NCBI RefSeq assembly: GCF_031877795.1
Contig: NC_133933.1
Coordinates: forward strand, 28,569,029 to 28,633,028
DNA: 64,000 nt
DNA from: Strix aluco
Lineage: Eukaryota; Chordata; Aves; Strigiformes; Strigidae
Reading direction: 5' to 3'
Positions within the stretch are counted from its first letter, which is position 1. The number at the start of each line of letters is the position of its first letter. Positions 24,448 to 36,100 of this stretch are shown piece after piece. The notes under the pieces are model-generated. The model ran no database searches. It saw nothing but the letters and a program-made list of their open reading frames with translations, and was not told the DNA's origin. The position numbers and the translations under genes are program-made.

Positions 24448-26653
24448 CTGTTCAGGAAAGAAGGAGCAGCAGAAGTCAGTAATGGAAACTAAAAGGTTAA
24501 TTATCTATTTTTAAAAGTCTGGAATACACAAATAAATTATATGATTCTGAGAACTTAGTTTCAAGATCAAGTCAAGATACATCCACTGAAAATTTTTAGA
24601 TACTATAACACAGAAATATAAAGATTTTATTTAGAGTTTTGACATATTTAATAAATTACATATGAGTCAAAGCAAAAAAGAAAAAACAAACAAACCTAAA
24701 GTAGGTGAAAAATCAGTTAGAACTGCTTAAGATCCCACTGTATGAAGGTGTAGTCCAGCTAAACACACCCAAATCATTGTAAACACTGACAAAACTCTTA
24801 CCTTTCAGTAAGCATCTTTATGGTAGGAAACATACTATTTTTATTCTGTTCTGATACTGTGCACTTCGAGAAACTGATGCATACCTCATGAAAATGGAAG
24901 GGAATACCCTCTACCTGACAGTGTATTTTTCACACGTACCATCTTCATTGCTACCTAAAACACCACAGCCAATTACCTATTCCAGTGGCTTTTGGGAGCA
25001 CGGTAAGTTACAAGCTCATCCAGTGAATCCAGACAACTAGTTTGGAGGTTACACAGCAACTTTCATCCTGCCCAGAGCACAGACAGTGGTTCCAGAGTAC
25101 AGCCCATCACATTAGTGACTCCACAACCTGCCTTTCCATTTCCCCCTCCCTTTTACAGCACAACACCAAGAACACCTCTCCCAGGGGACTGTCAGTTGCT
25201 ATGAAGTGGTAAACAATGTTATCAGCATAAATCAAAACAGACCCAAATAAAAAACTGAAACTGATTGCCAAGATCAAGCTACATGTAATAACTGATGATC
25301 TTTTGTTGTGTACAGATATACAAAGTAATATAACGGGAAGGAGAAAATTCAGTAAACTGGACTTAATTTGGGGAATGGATAAATGGAACACATATCCTTA
25401 GCCCGCAACCTCTCTGGCCCAACATGTGACAGCAGATACAGAAAACAAGTGGTTCTATCTAGCCTATTGAATCTCACTAGTCATTTTTGATGGATCTCAG
25501 CAACTCCTTATACAAAGCTGGTGTTTCTACATGCCAGAAATTGTTTTGTTGAAATTTAGAATCTTCTCACAGCAGTCGAATACTTCAACTATCTTTAGTT
25601 TTCCCAAAGCTGGGGCGGGAGGCGTGGGGGATAAGCAAAGGGAGAAACCAGAAGGACCAAGACAGCTTCCTCTTTATTTGCTTCTATTAGATCACGCATA
25701 CCATCCAAAAGTTACAGGAAGTAGACACACTTCAGACAGTGAGAAAAAAAACCACCAAACCAGAACCAAACAATTAAAAAAAACTGGTATCAGACTCGCT
25801 CCTCTCTGCAACAGTAATTCTACATTACTAGTACTAGCACAATAGTTTATTGCATAGGCAAGATACTCAGCCTTACTGACGCACACAAAGTTTCAGAAAT
25901 ACTTTTTTTTCAAGAACAGAGGGTGGCTCTAGTATGAGAACAAGTTTAACAGATGACAACATTCACTCCACTATGGGCAACTGTTCCCTTTGTGTAGCAC
26001 CCTCAAATGAAGACTTTTAGGTGTGTCTGCATTACAGATTTTTTTATTGTATGAATTGCATTCCACCTCTACAGACAGTACACACATACTGTAAACATTT
26101 ATTACTGAGACAAGTTGAGCTGTTATGGATTACACACTTCTTTACCAAAGCAACTGGATTTTGTGATTCAGTCACAGCACCATTGCTTTTGGCAGCTTTC
26201 TCTTCCACTCCAATAGATGTTCGTGTCCCCTCCTTCTTTCTTCTTCCAGTGGTCACATATTATTGGTGGAATTGATCTTACAGACTGAATTGACCATGTA
26301 CTTTCCTTGCAAATCCAAGCTCTTTGCAGGTTGCTTTTGCCAAGCAACTCAGTTGTGCTAGTTTTTGTTTGTTTAAAAATCACAGAATGAATGGCTCCCT
26401 TTTCACATGGCACTGCAAAATTGCCCCAAATTAAATAAGAACTATGGGTGTTAACTGCTTCAAGTGGCACACAGATTTATGTAGAGTCCATATATGCATG
26501 TGTGTATGTTACAACAGGACGATGTTTTGAGATTTTGGTCACAAAATCTAAAAGATGAAGAAAAACTAAAAGACCATGAAGGACACATTAAATGAGCAAA
26601 ACATGAGAAAATAACCACTGCACATAGGTTAGAGCCATACAGCAAGTCCTCAC
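24448..26653 (-). other. CENPF: CENPF intron 3
   Basis: GT-AG intron of 2.2 kb. No mobile element or RNA gene was recognised. The short ORFs on both strands overlap each other and have no family resemblance. Confidence 0.8.
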
Positions 26654-26850
26654 CTTTTCAGTTCTTGTTCTAGCCGTTCAATGTCTTTCTTGCTGGAATT
26701 CAGCTGCCCTGACTGAATGTGGACTTGAGATTCTTTTACTTGAAGGTCATGTGAAACTTTCTGCTTTGCTTTCTCAAGATTATCACACAGTTCCATCAAG
26801 CTCTGGTTCTCTCTTTTTAGTGTTGCAGCTTCATTTTTTTCATTTTCAAC
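26654..26850 (-). CDS. CENPF: CENPF exon 3
   Basis: 197 bases, residues 55-119 and two bases of Arg-120. The translation VENEKNEAATLKRENQSLME ... KVSHDLQVKESQV ... LNSSKKDIERLEQELKR aligns without gaps to the human protein over the whole exon, with about two thirds of positions the same by eye. Coiled coil, N-terminal microtubule-binding region. The acceptor is ccacctag and the donor AAAAG|GTGAGG. Phase 0 in, phase 2 out. Confidence 0.97.
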
Positions 26851-28225
26851 CTAGGTGGAATATAGACCATTTCAAAAATGTCTCAAGTACTCTCTACACT
26901 TCTCTGCAATTATTATTAATACCAAGTTTACATGCTGCTGTTTTCTTCCTAGCATTTCAGAATTCTGACAGCACTGAAAACTTCAGATGTACACATTGTT
27001 TAAATATTCTTGAGTGTGAACAAAACCACATTCCCTAAAATTCAACTCAGTGACATTAACAATTTCTATTTATTGACTAGATACAAGCTCATAAAAAAAT
27101 TAATCAATCCTTAAATACTAATAATCCACACTAGTCCACATTCTTCACTGATCATCTCGCTTCTCTTTTCAGCCTATCAACTTTAGCAACCAGAATACTT
27201 TGACTCACTAAAGAATGCACAATGATTATCAAGAGTCACAGCTTTGAAATTGGAAATACAGCCTGGCAGTAGAGATGTCCTTCTCCCCTCCAGCTTCTAA
27301 GGGGCAGGCTACATCTTTGCACAACATTATTCTTTTGACTGAAAAGTAGTGAGTATTAGCTGCTGCTTCTGAGAGTTTTAAGCCACACCTATTCGAGCAC
27401 ACCCGTTCTTTTTGATTGGGGAGCTCAGCAGTTCCTCTGAGTGGTTGAAATAAGCACCTGGAAACTCACAGGAAGAAACTCAAAGAAAACTACTAGGTTT
27501 AAGTTTTGCTAGAAAGTTGTAGCAGCCTAAAGGGAATAAAAGGTAACTTTTGAAAATTGCCTCTAAGCTGTATTCAAACACTACAAAACAAAATTCAAAC
27601 AAATGGATCACTTCTGATCAGAGACATGGCAGGACTGGACCAAGAGGGTCTCTGGTTTCCTGGCTATAGGGCTGACAGGGTAGAGTCAGATGAGGTGTAA
27701 AATTACAGCCCTAAAAAAGAATAAGAAAACCAGAATACAGTCTCTGCCATGAAAAAAAAAACAGAGAATTACATAAACTAAGTAAAAGATGATAGGTATC
27801 TGCAGGCAAGGTGAAACAGTAAAAGGCTATCAACTGTGCAGCTCTGTTGTATAACACAGGACTAATCATTATCAAGACTTTTAATAGGCATAACAATACA
27901 GTAATTATTTTTCCTAATCATAAACAGATGTAGGAAAGCCTCAAAGTAAATGTAAACACCTGGAGATGGACAATCATGACAAACAGGGATAGAAGGCAGG
28001 AATTCTATTGACAGTCAATGAGAACTAAACAGAAAGGAGAATATGATGAGTATGAAGTAAGATGAAGATAAGAACTTTATATTTCTATGTGACCTTCTCA
28101 GTCAGGGAGTGGTAAGAAACAAAACACTGACCCACCCCCTAACAACAACCAGATAATAAATCTTTATAATTGTGTTTAGCATGGAGAATGGGATTTTAGG
28201 GAAATGACCACAGTACATACGTTAC
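26851..28225 (-). other. CENPF: CENPF intron 2
   Basis: GT-AG intron of 1.4 kb. Nothing beyond ordinary AT-rich intron sequence was seen. Confidence 0.8.
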
Positions 28226-28387
28226 CTTCTGTTTCTGTTTTTGCAAAGCTGCCTCCAAAGACTCTAACTGGAATTGTCTTTGCTGACGCTCCTTTTTAAG
28301 CTTGTCTACTTGACTTTCCAGCTCGTGAATCTTCTGAAGGACTCTGGGGGAGAGGCCTTCTTTCCATTCCTCCACTGCCCAACTCAT
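28226..28387 (-). CDS. CENPF: CENPF exon 2, coding part (start codon)
   Basis: 54 codons beginning MSWAVEEWKEGLSPRVLQKI and ending ALQKQKQK, the same length as and nearly identical to the human N-terminus. I chose this ATG (28,387-28,385) because it aligns with the human start and has A at -3. The frame upstream in the exon is open but contains no other ATG. The donor is AAG|GTAACG. The protein starts with a short amphipathic W/E-rich segment and passes at once into coiled coil. In the family the N-terminal region binds microtubules. Confidence 0.97.
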
Positions 28388-28430
28388 ACTGTCAGGATTC
28401 TTATTTAATACAAGATGTATAGTACTATGC
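28388..28430 (-). other. CENPF: CENPF exon 2, 5' untranslated part
   Basis: 43 bases between the acceptor tgtgtttcag (AG at 28,432-28,431) and the start codon. The splice acceptor is strong, so a noncoding exon 1 upstream is expected. Confidence 0.8.
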
Positions 28431-29413
28431 CTGAAACACAAAGTCAACTACAATTAGACCTTGAAAAATGTTAAATAAGCCTCCCTTTTAAATAAACTGC
28501 ATTTTTAAGCTTAGCAGTGATTAGAGTACAGTATTCCACAACCATGCAGGCTTCCTGTTCTAAATACCAAGCAGCAACTATTAATATTAGGTCCTATTTT
28601 GACACACTTGTGTCCAGTTGAGGTTTTAAAACCTCACGTTACTCAATCTCCTAACAATAGCAGGGTCTATATTCCTATAGTTGTATTTGAGTGCTGTATT
28701 TCAGAAAGTTTCTCTCCACATCTTATTTTGATGTTTACACTGCAGAAAGTCATTAGCACTTACGGCTGCATGGTACTTTGGTGATGTTTAACCTGAAAGC
28801 CTTGCAAAAACCCATGGCTTTGTTTTAGGTGGCAGTTATGCTTCTTTTTTTTTAGTTTTTCAAACCAATACTGCCGAGCTCGGGGCAATGAGGACGCTCT
28901 CTACTGGCAGAGACTGCTGTACGACACTTAGCCCTTAAATACGAGTTTGACACACTCATACGATTTTATTGTTGTAATGACTGCACTTTTAGAGGCTCTG
29001 GCATAGATTCACTTTGTTGGGACACCAGCACAGCTCAGAACTTATTTGTGAGAGAGAAGTTACCTCAAAATAACTAAAACTAGAGGTCGACGACGGACAG
29101 AGCCCACCCAGGACTGGGGCCTCGGGGTGCCACGAATCTCACCAGACGTGACCCTCGGGGAGCGGCTCCCCGGCTTTGCCACCTGCGGACGGCCCCACGC
29201 CGTCCCCTCCCGGGAACGGACGGCGCTGAAGGCAGGTGCCGCACGCACCCCCGCCCTCAGGGAGGGCTGATCCCAGCGCCCTGCTAACGGCCCTCACCCG
29301 CGGGGCGCCCCGCAGCGCGCCAGCCCGCGCAGAGGCGGACAGCCGCCCCGAGCCCCCACCCGCTCACTCTTAAACGCCGACCAGGGTCCAGCGGCAGTCA
29401 GTCAGTCACTCAC
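28431..29413 (-). other. CENPF: CENPF intron 1 (probable)
   Basis: Runs from the exon 2 acceptor up into the CpG island. Its 5' boundary depends on which of several donors is used: GTGAGT at 29,413-29,408 is best, and alternatives lie near 29,372 (GTGAGC), near 29,298 (GTGAGG) and near 29,053 (GTAACT). Confidence 0.55.
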
Positions 29414-29475
29414 TCTCCCTCAGCTCCAGCAGGCCCTCACAGCCGGTAACGACCAGCGGCGCACGACCGGACGCC
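29414..29475 (-). other. CENPF: CENPF noncoding exon 1 (tentative)
   Basis: Inferred 5' untranslated exon. The donor GAGA|GTGAGT ends it at 29,414. The start is a guess from the position of the CHR motif at 29,485-29,490, which in G2/M promoters lies close to the start of transcription. No TATA box was seen. Transcript data would fix both ends. Confidence 0.4.
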
Positions 29476-29484
29476 CCGCCGCAA

Positions 29485-29490
29485 TTCAAA
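29485..29490 (-). promoter_or_regulatory. CHR element (TTTGAA), proximal
   Basis: TTTGAA on the gene strand, in the context ggcggcTTTGAAttg. TTTGAA is a consensus form of the cell-cycle genes homology region read by the MuvB subunit LIN54, with DREAM in quiescence and B-MYB/FOXM1 in G2/M. The GGCGG directly before it resembles a CDE, but the spacing is shorter than the classic four bases. Its place downstream of the CCAAT boxes is as expected. Confidence 0.6.
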
Positions 29491-29554
29491 GCCGCCAGTG
29501 CCCCGGCAGCCGTTTGTGCACGCCCAGGCGGCGGCGGCGCGCCCAAGCGCCCTG

Positions 29555-29559
29555 ATTGG
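29555..29559 (-). promoter_or_regulatory. CCAAT box (NF-Y), gene-proximal
   Basis: Gene-strand gccaatcag, a strong NF-Y context, about 65 bp upstream of the proximal CHR. Confidence 0.65.
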
Positions 29560-29638
29560 CTCCGCCGCGACGCCGCTCGCCACGCGGACCTCGCCTAGGT
29601 AGCAATGAGGACGCCGCGCCGGGTCGCCGGCCTTCCTG

Positions 29639-29643
29639 ATTGG
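29639..29643 (-). promoter_or_regulatory. CCAAT box (NF-Y)
   Basis: Gene-strand gccaatcag, the same core and flanks as the proximal box. It lies 29 bp from the next box upstream, close to the roughly 31-33 bp spacing reported for tandem CCAAT boxes in G2/M promoters. Confidence 0.65.
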
Positions 29644-29657
29644 CTGGTTCGGAAGCA

Positions 29658-29663
29658 TTCAAA
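29658..29663 (-). promoter_or_regulatory. Second CHR-type motif (TTTGAA), distal
   Basis: Gene-strand gagTTTGAAtgc lying between two CCAAT boxes. It could be the functional CHR if transcription starts further upstream than assumed, or it may be chance. Confidence 0.4.
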
Positions 29664-29667
29664 CTCC

Positions 29668-29672
29668 ATTGG
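29668..29672 (-). promoter_or_regulatory. CCAAT box (NF-Y), weaker context
   Basis: Gene-strand tccaatgg. The core is intact but the 3' flank is less typical of NF-Y sites than in the other three. Confidence 0.45.
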
Positions 29673-29709
29673 AGGCGGCCGCGCAGGGGCGGGGCGGAGG
29701 CGGCTCGTG

Positions 29710-29714
29710 ATTGG
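29710..29714 (-). promoter_or_regulatory. CCAAT box (NF-Y), distal
   Basis: Gene-strand gccaatcacg, the fourth CCAAT box in 160 bp, all in the same orientation. Confidence 0.6.
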
Positions 29715-30224
29715 CCCCGGAGGCCGTTGCCCACAGCCGGGCGGGGCGACCGGCCCTGAGGGAGCCCCGGGCACCGCCCTGGGCACCGCGGCGGGGGGCG
29801 AGGATGGGCGGTGGGCGCCCTCCCGCAGAGCCAGCCCACCGGGAGAGACCCAAGGCCCGGCCCGGCTCGGCGGGGCGGGACGAGAAGGAGAGGGCTGTGA
29901 GGAAGGCGCAGCCGGAGAGGCAGCAGGTGTCGGGGAGGGGCGTAACGGCAGCGTCCAACCTTTTATCCAAAATCACTGCCCCGATCCCCCAGAGAACCTG
30001 TTTTGAAAGCCCTGTCCCGATGCTGCCCTGCTGATAGCGCGTTCACTTGAAAAGATCTGCAGAAGAATCACGAAGTAGTTCAGTAGTTAGTTGTACCCAA
30101 ACTGCTCCTGGGGGTCGAGGCTTTTTTGAGGCTAGGAAGGCAATTCAACCCAACATTGCACATTTTCCACCCTAAAATAGAAACACAAAGTAATAAAAGA
30201 GCATTTCCAAGCATTTGCTAACAG

Positions 30225-30370
30225 GGATCATAGAATGCAAATGACAACAGCGAGGGTTGAAGGACTCTAAAGCTTCTGTGAACTTCCCTGGGTGCCCGTA
30301 ACTGTTTTCCAAACACTTCCTCCAGTGTTCCCTCTCTCCCTGACCCCCTCGACCACCACTCTGAGGCGGG
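30225..30370 (-). mobile_element. Probable degenerate CR1 3' fragment
   Basis: Read on the plus strand it starts atcatagaat...gggttgaagga and later has cttccctgggtgcc...tccagtgttccctctctcc. This is the order of landmarks in the reverse complement of a CR1 3' end. Divergence is high and the middle does not align well by eye. Confidence 0.4.
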
Positions 30371-32140
30371 GGGCGGGTTTGAAACACAATGATGTTTTCC
30401 ATCAGAATCTGGGAATTACTGATCTGATTATCATTCCACCTAATTAAATGCCTCTCGTAATCATTCTGAGAATATTTACTCCAGCACTGTTCTTTTAATC
30501 ATATTTCGGAAATTGAGTTAAACAATTCTTCCTTGGTAAGTTAAACAGCTCACCAATCAGCTCACAAGAGGCCTGAGTACAAATAAATATGGTACAACAA
30601 ACTCAGTAGCACATTGTTATAAAATCTCTAAACTAGCTCCAGAACAAAACAAGCCTTCGAACTGATGGAACCGATCCATCACAAATACCTCTTCACAAAC
30701 GACGATTAAATAAAAAAACAGGCTAGAAAATTCCGTGGTGAACTTCATGCACCCTTAGAGATGACTGTGCGGGTGTTACCGAGGGACAGCACAGAACAGA
30801 GGAGCAGGAACTAGCAGAAGAGTGGGAAACCCCTAACTTTGTGAAAGCTGAGGACCAGTCTGAACTGAAGGGGATCCCCCACTTGGTGGACAAGGGGCAA
30901 ATGTTCTGTAAGGAGTAAATACTCATTATATGTTATATTCAGTAAGACTTTTTCATTTGACAGTAACAAATGTTACTTAATCAATTGTAACTTAATCAGT
31001 TGTAGAAGTTGAAGAGTTTTCAGTTACTGCAAATGCTATTTTGGTGGGACCACTGCTGGATAGAGAGTGCTAGCATTTAAATTACTGCATCATGATGAAT
31101 CCCTCAGGGAAGGTTTCAGCGAAACAGCTTTAACTTCCAAGATTGGTGGCATATTTTTCAGAAGGGGAAAAAGTGAGCAGAGACAGCCTTCAGGGTTCTT
31201 ATAACAAAAATCATCTGGTGTGTGCAGAGCTTTTAGGATGCAGTCTGATGAATATCTGGATAGCTACGGCTAAAAAAAGGAAACTGACCACTGTTGTAAA
31301 CTTAAACATGAGAGAACACTTGTTCTGAAACCTATTTCTAAGAATGTGGTCAGATTTGTACCGGGTTTCTGTTGATAATGAATGATAATGACCAATGAAT
31401 TCTTTCATATTTGGCATCCTTTAGTTGACCATTGCAGCTATTAACTCATTTTCATGAAAAATAAAAGGACTCATGAAGAGTACAGAAACTTGTTTTTTCT
31501 TTTGCCATATCAACCCTATTTTGCACAGTAGCTTCATAACTATTAGTTATTGGAAGTAAATATACAAAAATGCTAGTAAATGTAAGATTGAAGTCTTAAG
31601 ATTCAAGAAAAAGGTCAAATACTCTGAATAAATAATAGCAAGTTATAAAGGGTGTTAATAGCAACCATCAGTTTGCCTAACACTTGTAATTATTTTTATT
31701 ATTCTCTGCTGGCTAGAATTCTTGGGGTCTTTCTAAGACGGTCTCAAAATTCCCTGATTTGGAGCACCCAATGATTTTGAGCACAGAAAACTACCTCAGC
31801 CTTGTGAAGTGGCTTTTCTCTGTCCTTGAAATGCCATTCAGTTCTTACCAAATGATAAAAATCAATGGTTACGTTTTCTCACCTGCATTCCTTACTATAA
31901 TTTTTGGTAAAGGGCCAGAACAGTAAGTAGAATACAAAAACCACTAAAGGTTGAACTCGTATTACTGCAGCTTGTATCAGAGCACACGATGGAACAAAAC
32001 AGGAAGGGAAAGAAAGGGAAAGAGCTTCTGATGAGAAAATCCCACCTTACTTGGACACTACAAGGAACAGAAACCAGTTAAGAGCTTTTCCGCCATATTC
32101 TTCCTTGCCAGACTCAGAATCTGTCAGGTGAAGCCTATTT

Positions 32141-32185
32141 CATATATATATACATGTATACGTATACACACACATGCACACACAT
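32141..32185. repeat. 45-bp perfectly alternating pyrimidine-purine tract
   Basis: A (TA)n part passes through tacatgtatacgtatac into a (CA)n part without a single break in pyrimidine-purine alternation. Such DNA can adopt the left-handed Z form. It lies about 2.7 kb upstream of the CENPF promoter. Confidence 0.85.
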
Positions 32186-33010
32186 CAAAGAGCACCTGAG
32201 GAGCTGGAGCAACCCCATTCACCCAGAGAAAGAGAGAAATGGGCCAGGCGCTCTGCGCCTGACGTGCTTTTAGCTTCCCACCTTCCCCGTTGAGGCACTA
32301 GAGGCAGACGCTCTGCCAGGTTGGGGGTGAAAGAGAAGAAAGCCGGATTATTTCCCTTAGCCTCACCCAAACCCCACCCTGTACTAAGTGGTGCCTCTCG
32401 CCTCTGGAAAACAAAATTCTCCATCTCTGCCAACGTGGGTAGGTAACTGAGAAGATGGCAGTTTAGGTGTTAGTACTGGAATTGCAAGGTTTAGTCTGTG
32501 TTAATAAAGCCCAGTGAGCTACTGTTGTAAAATACAATGTTTGATTGCTTATATACCCTTAGATTTCCTATCCTTCATACAATTGCATTTCTCCAGGGAA
32601 CCCATCCCTTGTTTGGTGAACAGAATGAATGTAAAGGAGGGTGCCATTAGGAGGCATAGAGAACCTTACATCTTCGATTTCTTAACTGTCTAGTCTTACG
32701 CACTTAAACAAGGTTGAAGTGACCTGCACAATCTTTTTAACAGTTCATTAACAAAATCAGAGACCACAGCATATCACCGATTATAAACTATAACTTTGTT
32801 CCCAAAGGAAACGGGATGTTTCACTAGTGAGTATTATAGTATTTCTTACCTACTGATGGAAACTGCTACTGAAGTGCTCATGCTGACACCAGTGCTAGAG
32901 TCAACTGGATGAATGTATTAGTGGATAAAATACCTACAGCTGCTCTGTTGTTTGGTGATCACATTGTGTAGTATAGCCTACTAAACACCAGTGGGTAGGT
33001 TTCCTGGTAC

Positions 33011-33105
33011 TGAGAAGGTGACTGAGGTTACCTGGCTTGTCTAAGGTGACACAGTGAATCACATGCAGGTGCTGGACAGGAACCCACGGGTGCGGCTCCT
33101 GGCAG
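33011..33105 (-). mobile_element. MIR/CORE-SINE-like fragment
   Basis: Plus-strand text gaggttacctggcttgtct followed by aaggtgacacagtgaatc and later aggaaccca matches the reverse complement of the MIR family body as I know it (gaggtta..tgacttg.ccaaggtcacacag...gaaccca). It is old and diverged, and could be any amniote CORE-SINE. Confidence 0.5.
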
Positions 33106-36100
33106 TTTAAAACACCTCAAGGCAACGTTGCCACATTCCCAGCCTCCCTCCTGTCCCCTGCCTGCATGCTGCCTTATGACAACTTCAGTGCTGATCTGAA
33201 CTGCCAAGTGAGGTGGTTAAACTGGTAAGGGGTATTATACTAGGCAAAAGACCCTTCTGGTAACATCAGCTTGTATACAGCTTGGGTCTCTCAAACTGCT
33301 GCACTGTGGGGTCAGATAAATGCCTGACCCAGCTCAGCAGATGGAACACGGATATACAGGAGACAGTGGACAGGACTGTGGCGACACCAGCTTAGATCGG
33401 TTGAAACATTATGTAACAAGACCCTAAATCCCCATGCTATAATCCCTAACACCTATCTGTCATAAATGATAGTAAAAAACCTTTGCACAGTAAATGCAAT
33501 CTTGTCTTTTATAACTTGTGTGTTTTACAAGGATAAAACTGTCTTACAACTTCTGCTTTCATTTAAGTGTCTCTTACATATTAAGTGCAATTAGTCTGAG
33601 TAATTTTCATCACAGGAAAATATTCTCAGACCTTTGCAAGCAGTGTAGCATTATTGTGATTTTTAATAATCTACAAACTTCTGTAGAAGTGTTAACCTCT
33701 GAATTTAACGCTGCTGAGCAGTTACACAGATAGACTCATTACCGCAAACAATAGTAAAATTATTTAACAATATAAAGGATTAAAAACAAGGGGAGGTTGT
33801 TAGTTAACACTTGTTAGTATATTGGAAGGGTGGAGGAAGAAAGCAAACATATAAAAAATGTTTGTTATTTAAGTGCACACTTACTGTCTTGACCTGAAGA
33901 ACTATGAAAGGTTTACAGCTATAGCAATGGTTACAATAGTGAAAAGGTATTTATGTTTTTCCTTCCTGTTCTAAAACCAGTATTTTTAAACCCTGTGAAT
34001 ACAGCCATTAGCATAACACTTAAGTAACTAATGTGCAGTGAAGAAAATGATAAATAATTACAGCAATTACATTATGATATGACACATCAAGTCGATATTG
34101 TCTAGGGCTTCAAATTACCAGTTACTGCACTGTAAACAAAACTGGAACTCTTTTTTCTTAATGGTAAATTCCCTCTCTTTATAGTTCTGCTGCCAGCTAA
34201 AAACGGCAATACCAAGCAAATCTTTCACACTACAGATATTAACACCAAAAAATACGTTCATGATACTATCTAATACTGCTATATCTTATGGGCAAGGAGT
34301 TACCAGGTTTCAGGGAGCATTTGGTAAAATGGGAACCTATTTCCTTTATGGCCCACTCCTCTCCGATTTTCACGGGTCCATTGCATCTCCTTTGGCCCCC
34401 ATTTTTGTTAGGATTCTACTCTTAACCATACACAGGTACATCTACTCTGAGTATCATTCTGTTCAAGTGAGAGAGAAGAGTGGTTAAGACATAAGTGCAT
34501 TACATAAAAAGTGAAAAGCATACACCTTCCATAGCCATCTCTGCCTCTTTCCATCTTTACCAACAACTTTTTTTCAAATGGGCCATGTAAAAAATGCCTG
34601 CTGGTAAGTCGTTACATCCTTTTCTTGTTAGGGCTCTCTCGATCTGTTTTTTCTTTGCTTTACATTCAGTCATTTCCTCCCTCTATCACCTTTAGCTCTT
34701 TTATTAACTTTTTTTAAAGTACTTTTAAATTTCTCTTTTCCTCAAAGGCCAACTCTCACAGTGGTATGTGGCCATCATCTGCATGATTGCCTTCAAAAGT
34801 CAGAGTTTTGCTTCTCTGTTGACGTCTCTATTCTAAACTCTTGATCATTTACAATGGCTGCCCTTGCTGTGCCTAATCTCCATTTAACATCCCATTGCTA
34901 TGAACTACTTAAATTAAAGCCTTGAGTTCATACTTTGTTTCATTTTTGTTATGGCCTACATATATATTTATTTATTATACACATATATTTGATATATATA
35001 TTTATATATATAAAGTTATGTATATCACTTTTAGGTAGCTATTATCTGTGAATCTATACTTGCTTCTTATTGTGTTCACCTACTGTCAAATCTTTTATCA
35101 GTTGGTGAAATAATTAAGAACATCACCTACACCATTCATAACAAACTAATCAAATGACTTATTAGCCTCTACCTATCTTAATGCTGTCTCTAAAATCTTC
35201 CTGTGTTTCTCTGTTAAAAGGTCGAATAGATAAGACAAAAGTATGCCTCCTTATCTTACACACATTGTAACCACCTCAACATTACTTCTGCCGTTTTTAC
35301 AGGCAAGTTCAAGAGTGAGTTTTCAGTCACCCAAGTAATTGCAGTGGGAACCCATCTCAGGCAGCCATAGTTTATGAACCACTAACTGAAATGATCCAGT
35401 TGAATACATAAATATGCAAGGATAAAACAACTGCATTCTACATCTTAATGACTTTGGTTATCACTTGATCTCCTCACCTCTTCCAAGTCTAAATTCCAAC
35501 AGTTTTATTGGTATTTCTTATGCCATTTTTGCATTAATGTTTTCCAGGAAAATGTTTGTGTGTGTTTTAAATCTTTCCAGGGTATCTAGTGTATCATGCA
35601 AATGATAGTCAGCATAGAAAATAATATTTATATATACCTCTCAGTATTCACAAATTGCTCTAACTCAGAGCAAGTTTCCTGTTCATTTTGACCAAAAGTG
35701 AGAATGAGAATCAGGGCTCTTTTAGAAACAATGTACAGACTTCGAAAAGCTAAGGTACACCTAGCTGAGGGTTTATTTTTTTACAGTGCACTTCACTGTT
35801 AACTTCAGACAGTCTTCAAATTCAGAGTTTCACAGTGCTCTCATATCCAGGTATGGACTTACACCCATTTCAGAGAGATATGCAAACATTAATGGCTCAA
35901 TTGAAGTTACACAAGTTTGTGACGGTCCCCAAACCACATCTTAAATTAGAACATTAGCTCTTTGCTTTCTCAAGAAACCATTTATCTCTAAGTGGCAACA
36001 AAATATTTTCAACTGGGTGCCCACAGTCAGACACTTAAATGCACTCTGAGACACATAAAGATTATGATTATCAGAAATGAGCAGCCACTAAAATACCTAC

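Larger units (their letters stand above)
29080..30030. promoter_or_regulatory. CpG island over CENPF promoter
   Basis: About 950 bp of high G+C with dense CpG between AT-rich flanks. It covers the likely CENPF exon 1 and extends about 500 bp upstream. The overlapping 60-133 codon ORFs on both strands are a by-product of few stop codons in G+C-rich DNA. Confidence 0.9.

Noticed and set aside
29437..30034. Cluster of 60-133 codon ORFs on both strands over the CENPF promoter
   Set aside because: Same G+C-rich artefact. They overlap promoter motifs and the translations are low complexity.
35840..35960. Possible further MIR-like relic (cacccatttcagagag ... gaagttacacaagtttg)
   Set aside because: Only two short stretches resemble the family and the order between them is not preserved, so it cannot be told from chance.
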